Assembly (NCBI RefSeq): GCF_014084105.1
Contig: NZ_CP048289.1
Coordinates: 9,123,922-9,187,921 of the forward strand
DNA from: Streptacidiphilus sp. P02-A3a
Lineage (GTDB): Bacteria; Actinomycetota; Actinomycetes; Streptomycetales; Streptomycetaceae
DNA length: 64,000 nt
Reading direction: 5' to 3'
The position numbers and the translations under genes were made by a program. Positions 27,242-32,492 of the stretch are shown piece by piece. The notes below the pieces were generated by a model. It did not search any database. It saw only the letters and a program-made list of their open reading frames with translations, and was not told the DNA's origin. Within the stretch, counting starts at the first letter, position 1; every line of letters begins with the position of its first letter.

Positions 27242-27492
27242 CAGGCTGCCGCGTCCCCAGTGCGACGGTGGTCCTGACGCAGTATCGAACGCGCTGCCTC
27301 GACCTCTTCGCGAGTCAGGGGGTCGTTGTCGACAGCGAAGTCCTCGACGACCTCGCGCAGCTTGTCCATGGCAATGCGCTGCTCGATCGCCTGGGCGACA
27401 TAGGCAGAGAATCCGCCCGGCCCGACCTGGGCCCGCACGGCCTCGGCGATGTCCTCGGGCAGGCTGACAGAGTACTTCTTGCTACCACTCAT
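27241..27492 (-). CDS. Ribbon-helix-helix antitoxin (TA module 1)
   Basis: 83 residues. An N-terminal ribbon-helix-helix (SKKYSVSLPEDIAEAVRAQV, then FSAYVAQAIEQRI) for operator binding, and an acidic C-terminal tail to wrap the toxin. Precedes and overlaps the PIN toxin. A 9+1+9 palindrome lies eight bases upstream of its start. Confidence 0.85.
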   Translation of the reverse strand: MSGSKKYSVSLPEDIAEAVRAQVGPGGFSAYVAQAIEQRIAMDKLREVVEDFAVDNDPLTREEVEAARSILRQDHRRTGDAAA

Positions 27493-27499
27493 ACTCCAG

Positions 27500-27518
27500 A
27501 TCCTACCTTAGGTAGGAT
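27500..27518 (-). promoter_or_regulatory. TA module 1 operator
   Basis: ATCCTACCT-T-AGGTAGGAT is a perfect 9+1+9 palindrome just upstream of the antitoxin start, placed as an autoregulatory operator. Confidence 0.75.
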
Positions 27519-27540
27519 TGTCGGGTCCGGTTCTTTGCTG

Positions 27541-27560
27541 GGGGTACTGTCCCAAGGTCC
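27541..27560 (+). repeat. Cassette junction sequence, copy A
   Basis: GGGGTACTGTCCCAAGGTCC directly precedes qor copy 2. It recurs with 18 of 20 bases conserved at 28952-28971 before copy 3. Its last five bases, GGTCC, are shared with intact qor at 26224-26228. Confidence 0.85.
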
Positions 27561-28151
27561 CATGTGTTCCAGGTCGCTTTCCTGCGGCCCGGTGAGACGC
27601 TGCTGGTGCACGGCGGCTCCAGCGGCATCGGGACCATGGCGATCCAGCTCGGCAAGGCCGTCGGCGCCAAGGTCGCGGTCACCGCCGGCAGCGTCGAGAA
27701 GCTACAGGCCTGCCGCGCCCTCGGCGCCGACATCCTGATCAACTACCGCGAACAGGACTTCGTCGAGGAACTGCGCGAGACCACCGCCGGACACGGCGCC
27801 GACGTCATCCTCGACGTCATCGGCGCCAAGTACCTCGACCGCAACCTCGACGCCCTCGCCGTCAACGGCCGCCTGGTCATCATCGGCATGCAGGGCGGCG
27901 CCCAAGCCGAACTCAACCTCGGCAAACTCATGGCCAAACGCGCCGCCATCGCCGCCACCGGCCTGCGCGCCCGCCCCCTCGACGAGAAGGCCGCCATCAT
28001 CGCCGCCGTCCGCGAACACGTCTGGCCCCTCATCGACAACGGCACCGTCAAGCCCGTCATCGACCGCGTCCTCCCCATCGAAGCCGCCGCCGACGCCCAC
28101 CGCCTCATGGAATCCAGCACCCACATCGGCAAGATCCTGCTCCAGGCGTGA
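27556..28151 (+). pseudogene. qor copy 2: 3' two-thirds, near-identical
   Basis: It aligns base for base with 26224-26819 with about four substitutions before the final codons. It keeps the entire NADPH-binding and C-terminal part (from VFQVAFLRP) and lacks the first ~129 codons. The frame is open from GTG 27564 to the stop (195 codons), but no ribosome binding site is visible, and a product would lack the substrate domain. It ends ILLQA-stop. Confidence 0.9.
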
Positions 28152-28182
28152 ACCTGGGTCGCTACGCGGACCGACCGCGCCG

Positions 28183-28503
28183 TCAGCGGTCGAGTCCGAG
28201 TGTCAGGCGGAGGGATTCCTCAACATGGCGGAGTTCGTGCGGGGAGAGCAGGCCGAGTCTGCGCCGCAGGCGGGGCTTGGCAACAGTGTGGATGTCCGTG
28301 CAGTTCACGTAGGACTCGTTGTGCTTTGTCAGGCCCGACTCCGGGCCGACCGGAATGTGGGTGACGGCTGGGCCACTTGTGCCGGTGATGACAGCGACGG
28401 TCACTGTGGAGAGCGGTGCGGCGATGCGGTTCACCGTAAGGACGACGACCGGGTGAGGCCCGATCGGCTGGGGGAGCGCGCACACCCACACCTCACCGCG
28501 CAT
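28183..28503 (-). CDS. PemK/MazF-like toxin (TA module 2)
   Basis: 106 residues from ATG 28503; GTG 28524, overlapping the antitoxin stop, is an alternative start. N-terminus MRGEVWVCALPQPIGPHPVVVL matches the PemK/MazF SH3-like barrel, with TVAVITGT and the conserved C-terminal helix region LLSPHELRHVEESLRLTLGL. The family consists of mRNA interferases. The gene ends 31 bases past qor copy 2. Confidence 0.82.
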   Translation of the reverse strand: MRGEVWVCALPQPIGPHPVVVLTVNRIAAPLSTVTVAVITGTSGPAVTHIPVGPESGLTKHNESYVNCTDIHTVAKPRLRRRLGLLSPHELRHVEESLRLTLGLDR

Positions 28504-28517
28504 GGCGGTGGCGGGAC

Positions 28518-28853
28518 CTACCACTGGGACTCGTCCGCTGCCTGGAGCTCGGCCTCGGTGGGATCGGACGCCGCGTCCGGAAGCGGCGCGGACTGTCCGC
28601 CGTAGTAGGCGTGAAGCTGCTCGGAGGCAGCGGTCTCCGCCGCCTCGCGGGCGAGTAGCCGCAAGCCCTCGCGGAGGGCATCTGAGGTGGAATCGAGGTG
28701 GAGTACCCGCATCGTCTGCTGCAGGACCTCCACCTCGTCCGCGCGCAGCCTCACCTGAGCGAGACGGCTCGGCTCCGAAGCCTCGGGATGTCCTTTGAGA
28801 GGCTTCTTCGCAGTGGCCTTCGCTGCCCTTCTCGCAGTCGATGCAGCGCTCAT
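28518..28853 (-). CDS. Antitoxin of TA module 2
   Basis: 111 residues from ATG 28853. Basic N-terminus (ARRAAKATAKKPLKG), a ribbon-helix-helix-like core (LAQVRLRADEVEVLQQTMRV, STSDALREGLRLLAREA) and an acidic C-terminus (PTEAELQAADESQW). Order antitoxin then toxin, with abutting ends, matches module 1. Not homologous to the module 1 antitoxin beyond the fold. Confidence 0.78.
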   Translation of the reverse strand: MSAASTARRAAKATAKKPLKGHPEASEPSRLAQVRLRADEVEVLQQTMRVLHLDSTSDALREGLRLLAREAAETAASEQLHAYYGGQSAPLPDAASDPTEAELQAADESQW

Positions 28854-28866
28854 GAGCAGCACCACC

Positions 28867-28890
28867 GCTGTATTACAGTTGTCATACAGC
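28867..28890 (-). promoter_or_regulatory. TA module 2 operator
   Basis: GCTGTAT (28867-28873) and ATACAGC (28884-28890) form a perfect 7-bp inverted repeat with a further CTGTA-T-TACAG palindrome nested in it, 13 bases upstream of the antitoxin start. Confidence 0.7.
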
Positions 28891-28951
28891 TAGTCTGCGC
28901 CCTCGCGTGCAGAGCGTCAAGGGCGATCCGGGCGAGGCGTCCATCTGCGTG

Positions 28952-28971
28952 GGGGTACCTTCCCAAGGTCC
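28952..28971 (+). repeat. Cassette junction sequence, copy B
   Basis: GGGGTACCTTCCCAAGGTCC, 18 of 20 bases identical to copy A, directly precedes qor copy 3. It contains ACCTT-CCC-AAGGT, a small perfect palindrome. Confidence 0.85.
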
Positions 28972-29365
28972 AATGTCTTCCAGGTGGCGTTCCTGCGGCC
29001 CAGTGAGACGCTGCTGGTGCACGGCGGCTCCAGCGGCATCGGGACCATGGCGATCCAGTCCGGCAAGGCCGTCGGCGCCAAGTACCTCGACGCCCTCGCC
29101 GTCAACGGCCGCCTGGTCATCATCGGCATGCAGGGCGGCGCCCAAGCCGAACTCAACCTCGGCAAACTCATGGCCAAGCGGGTCCCGTCGGCTCTACCGG
29201 CCTCCGCGCCCGCCCCCTCGACGAGAAAGCCGCCATCATCGCCGCCGTCCGCGAACACGTCTGGCCCCTCATCGACCGCGTCCTCCCCGTCGAAGCCGTC
29301 GCCGACGCCCACCGCCTCATGGAATCCCCGGCACCCACATCGGCAAGATCCTGCTCCAGCTCTGA
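28967..29365 (+). pseudogene. qor copy 3: frameshifted, three internal deletions
   Basis: Begins at the same GGTCCAATGT point as copy 2 and ends at the same place (ILLQL-stop). Compared with intact qor it lacks 159 bp between two TCGGCGCCAAG repeats, 12 bp between CTCGAC repeats and 27 bp between CATCGAC repeats. It also has a scrambled stretch near 29175-29200 and two inserted bases near the end. The frame is broken. Confidence 0.9.
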
Positions 29366-29389
29366 CCAGCGACCGGCAAGCCAGTACAG

Positions 29390-29707
29390 CTATTCCAGGT
29401 CGAGCACGGCCCGCAGCGCTTCGTTGACCTTCATCAGCTCACCGGTGGTGAGGCGGCCTGCGAAGTCTCCGAGACGCTGCGGATCAACGGCTGTCGCCTG
29501 CTCGACGAGGACTCTGGCTTCCTGGCCGAGTAGGTCAACGGTCGGGTGGATCAAGGAATCGAAGGACTTGGTTGTCGTAGGTGCCACGATCCAGGTCGAG
29601 AGGTGCTCGTAGGCGCTTGCCTGCAATACGACGGCGTAGCGCTGGCCACGCCGCTCGTGCCCCTGGGCCTCACGGGGAGCCTTGAGCCGGTAGACGTCAC
29701 CCCGCAC
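29390..29707 (-). CDS. PemK/MazF-like toxin (TA module 3)
   Basis: 105 residues from GTG 29707, overlapping the antitoxin stop by 11 bases. N-terminus MRGDVYRLKAP, then RGQRYAVVLQ, IVAPTTTKSFDS and DLLGQEARVLVEQATAVD; the C-terminal helix is LTTGELMKVNEALRAVLDL. Clear PemK/MazF-family mRNA interferase, distinct from the module 2 toxin. The gene ends 24 bases past qor copy 3. Confidence 0.85.
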   Translation of the reverse strand: MRGDVYRLKAPREAQGHERRGQRYAVVLQASAYEHLSTWIVAPTTTKSFDSLIHPTVDLLGQEARVLVEQATAVDPQRLGDFAGRLTTGELMKVNEALRAVLDLE

Positions 29708-29930
29708 TGAGCTCGTCCATTTCCGCGCGCACGGTCTCCACCTCGGCGAGGTACTCGGGGTCGCTCATCAATCGAGCCGCGTCCGCCCGGAGATCTGCCT
29801 GCCGCTTCTCACGGGCAGCGAGCTCAAGAGCGTGTCGGATGGCGTGTGTCGTGCTTGAACCGTCGGCTGTGAGGAGAGCCAGGTTGGCGGCATCCTCACC
29901 TGTAGGACGAAATGTAATCGGATCTGCCAT
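29697..29930 (-). CDS. Antitoxin of TA module 3
   Basis: 77 residues from ATG 29930. Short ribbon-helix-helix-like N-terminus (ITFRPTGEDAANLALLTADG, STTHAIRHALELAAREK) and an acidic tail (EYLAEVETVRAEMDELSAG). No ribosome binding site is visible, and only 16 bases separate the start from the fourth qor remnant, so its own promoter region appears to be truncated. Confidence 0.78.
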   Translation of the reverse strand: MADPITFRPTGEDAANLALLTADGSSTTHAIRHALELAAREKRQADLRADAARLMSDPEYLAEVETVRAEMDELSAG

Positions 29931-29946
29931 ACAGAAGGAGTACGCC

Positions 29947-29987
29947 GCTGGCTCACGGCGGGTCCAGCGACATCGGGAGCATGGCGA
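29947..29987 (+). pseudogene. qor copy 4: 41-bp remnant
   Basis: Aligns with the NADPH-loop coding sequence of qor (GLVHGGSSGIGTMA region, near 26269-26309): 36 of 41 bases identical without gaps. It has lost both ends and marks the far end of the cassette array. Confidence 0.75.
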
Positions 29988-30020
29988 GCCGGCGAGGGCA
30001 CCGCTGACGGGCCGGGCCGC

Positions 30021-30725
30021 TCAGGCTCCAGCGGCCTGCAGGCGGAGGCCTGTCAGGGTCAGTTCCAGGGCGGAGCGGAACTGGTCGACGTCGTCGTGGC
30101 CGTCGAACTCGTCGGCGATCCCGCTGACGAAGGGGAAGTCCTCGGGGCTGAGCTCCCGCCAGGCCTGGGCGTAGCGGCCGAGGTACTCGTCGCGGCCGAC
30201 GGCCCCGTCGAGGATCTCCTGGGGCGGCTCCTGCCCCAGGTCGACGGCGGACCCGACGACCACCCCCACGATCGCGGAGACGGCGTGGAACCGCTGGCGC
30301 GCGGTGAGGTCGAGGCGGAGGGTCTGCTGCCCGAGCCGCTCGTACAGGCGCAGGGCGTTGCTCTGGACGTTGGTGTTGCGCATGAAGTAGGAGCCCAACC
30401 AGGGCCGGTCCACGATCGCGTCGAACAGCGTCAGCGCCATTCCGCGGAGGTCGTCGATCGGGTCGTCGCTGACCGGGAGTCCTTCGACGTCGGCCAGCAC
30501 CGCGCCCATCACGTGGTCGGTGGCGCGGTCGAGCAGCTCGTCCTTGCTCGCGACGTACCAGTAGATGCTGGCGACGCCGCCGCCGAGACGCTGCGCGAGT
30601 GCCCGGAACGTCAGGGCGGGCGCCCCGGCCTCGTCGAGCAGCGCGACCGCCTCGGTGAGCACGGCCTCCATCGAGTGCGAGGCCCGTCGGCGTCCCTCGG
30701 TGGAGCGGTTGTTCAGGCGTGCCAT
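30021..30725 (-). CDS. TetR family regulator of the adjacent MFS pump
   Basis: 234 residues. Helix-turn-helix at about residues 20-65 (VLTEAVALLDEAGAPALTFRALAQRLGGGVASIYWYVASK), of the TetR subclass with a tetracycline-repressor-like C-terminal domain. Divergent from the MFS transporter across a 35-bp palindrome, so it should repress the pump and itself until a drug binds. Confidence 0.9.
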   Translation of the reverse strand: MARLNNRSTEGRRRASHSMEAVLTEAVALLDEAGAPALTFRALAQRLGGGVASIYWYVASKDELLDRATDHVMGAVLADVEGLPVSDDPIDDLRGMALTLFDAIVDRPWLGSYFMRNTNVQSNALRLYERLGQQTLRLDLTARQRFHAVSAIVGVVVGSAVDLGQEPPQEILDGAVGRDEYLGRYAQAWRELSPEDFPFVSGIADEFDGHDDVDQFRSALELTLTGLRLQAAGA

Positions 30726-30779
30726 GGCTCACGTCCCGTCGTGACTTGCCCCGTATCGAACGATGTTCTACCGTAGCTC

Positions 30780-30814
30780 ATCGTACAGCGTTCGATAGTC
30801 GAACGACGTACGAT
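30780..30814. promoter_or_regulatory. 35-bp operator between TetR and MFS genes
   Basis: The inner CGTTCGA-TAG-TCGAACG (30789-30805) is a perfect 7+3+7 inverted repeat. Outer arms ATCGTAC (30780-30786) and GTACGAT (30808-30814) extend the symmetry to 14 of 16 bases per arm. A further TCGAACGATGTT element lies at 30757-30768. AGGAGG of the MFS gene follows at once. Confidence 0.8.
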
Positions 30815-30826
30815 AGGAGGACCGCC

Positions 30827-32329
30827 ATGACCACCGCCACGCTTCACCCCCCGTCGTCCCGCACCTACCCGTCGCTGCGCGCGGCGTGGATTCCGCTGGC
30901 AGCCCTCTGCCTGGCCTTCTTCGTCGAGATGGTCGACAACACGCTCCTGTCGATCGCGCTGCCCACGATCGGCCGCGACCTCAACAGCGGTACGACCGCG
31001 CTGCAGTGGGTGACCGGCGCGTACTCGCTGACCTTCGGCGGCCTGCTGCTCACGGCCGGATCGGTGGCCGACCGGCTCGGCCGCCGCCGGGTGCTGCTGG
31101 TCGGACTGGCCGTATTCGGTTCGCTGAGCCTGTGCGTCGTCTTCGTGACCAGCGCGGGTGAGCTGATCGCCCTGCGGGCCGCGCTCGGCATCGCCGCCGC
31201 GGCGATGGCGCCGATCACGAACTCACTGGTCTTCCGCCTGTTCGACGACAAGGCCCTGCAGATGCGCGCGATGACGGTGATGATCGTCGTCGGCATGTCC
31301 GGCTTCGTCCTCGGACCTCTGCTCGGCGGCACCGCGCTGGCTCACGTGAGCTGGCAGTGGCTGCTGGTCGTCAACGCCCCGATCGCCCTGATCGCCTGCC
31401 TCGGGGTCCGGCTCGGCGTCCGTGCCGACCGGGCGGAGGACCTGACCGACGACGCGCTCGACCTGCCCGGCGCCGCCCTGAGCGTCAGCACCATCGGGCT
31501 CGCCTGCTACGCGCTGACCAGCGGCGTCGAGCACGGCTGGCTCTCCGCGATCACCCTCGGGTCGATCGTGGGCGCCGTCGCGGCGGCGGTCGCGTTCGTC
31601 CGCCACGAGCGCCGCAGCGCGGCACCGATGCTGGATCTGCGGATCTTCGCCGACGGCACCGTCCGAGGCGCCGCCCTCGCCCAGATCGGGACCGCCATCG
31701 CGATGGCCAGCGTGATGTTCGGACTGATCCTGCACTTCCAGTACGCCTACGGCTGGAGCCCGGTGCGGGCCGGTCTGGCGAACCTGCCGATCATCGTGAC
31801 GATGATCGGCGCGACCCCGCTGTCCGAGTGGCTCGCGCGCCGGTTCGGCCACCGCATCGCCTGCCTGGTCGGGGCGGCCTGCCTGGCCGGTTCGCTGGCA
31901 GGGCTCTCCTGGGGGGTCGACCACGGATACGCCGCGATCGCGGTCTTCATGGTGCTGATGTCCATAGGACTGCGCACCGTGATGACGATCTGCGCGGTCG
32001 CCCTCGTCGACGCGATGCCGAGCAACCGCACCTCCGTCGCCGCGGCCCTCAACGACACCGCCCAGGAGGTCGGTTCCAGCGTCGGCACCGCCGTGGTGGG
32101 CACCCTGATCGCCGCGCTGGTCACCACCCGGCTCCCGGCCGGGACCTGGAGCGGCGACCTGGTCGCGTCGTTCTTCCACGGTGAACGGATCACCTACGGC
32201 CTGCTCGCCGTGGTCGTCGGACTGGTCGCGGGAGCCGGTGCGCTGAGCCTCACCGACTCCCGCACCACCGAGGAACACCCCGCCGAGGAACACCCCGCCG
32301 AAAAACACCCCGCCGAGGAACCCGCCTGA
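30827..32329 (+). CDS. MFS transporter, DHA2-type drug efflux
   Basis: 500 residues from ATG 30827. Fourteen predicted membrane segments. Motif A is ADRLGRRRVLLVG after helix 2, and DNTLLSIALPTIGRDL in helix 1 is typical of the 14-TM drug:H+ antiporters. The C-terminus ends in a tandem HPAEE-type repeat (15-base units at about 32268-32325). Regulated by the divergent TetR. Confidence 0.92.
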   Translation: MTTATLHPPSSRTYPSLRAAWIPLAALCLAFFVEMVDNTLLSIALPTIGRDLNSGTTALQWVTGAYSLTFGGLLLTAGSVADRLGRRRVLLVGLAVFGSLSLCVVFVTSAGELIALRAALGIAAAAMAPITNSLVFRLFDDKALQMRAMTVMIVVGMSGFVLGPLLGGTALAHVSWQWLLVVNAPIALIACLGVRLGVRADRAEDLTDDALDLPGAALSVSTIGLACYALTSGVEHGWLSAITLGSIVGAVAAAVAFVRHERRSAAPMLDLRIFADGTVRGAALAQIGTAIAMASVMFGLILHFQYAYGWSPVRAGLANLPIIVTMIGATPLSEWLARRFGHRIACLVGAACLAGSLAGLSWGVDHGYAAIAVFMVLMSIGLRTVMTICAVALVDAMPSNRTSVAAALNDTAQEVGSSVGTAVVGTLIAALVTTRLPAGTWSGDLVASFFHGERITYGLLAVVVGLVAGAGALSLTDSRTTEEHPAEEHPAEKHPAEEPA

Positions 32330-32392
32330 CCCGCCGGGACGGGACCGCAGGTCAGGCGCCCAGTAAGGAGTGCGTGAGAAGACGGAGGGGAT

Positions 32393-32413
32393 AGATCCAC
32401 TTGCGGTGGATCT
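32393..32413. terminator. Hairpin after MFS gene
   Basis: AGATCCAC (32393-32400), five-base loop, GTGGATCT (32406-32413), then GCCGGTTTTCC. A second small hairpin (GCTCCC-ATCTGC-GGGAGC) lies at about 32454-32471 in the leader of the next gene. Confidence 0.65.
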
Positions 32414-32492
32414 GCCGGTTTTCCCCCCGTGTGCGCCCGCGTAGCATGACGCGGCTCCCATCTGCGGGAGCGCATGTCATGAGGGGGAAGCT

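Noticed and set aside
26820-30000. A prophage or integrative element at qor
   Set aside because: No integrase, excisionase, replication or transfer gene is present; only TA genes and qor copies.
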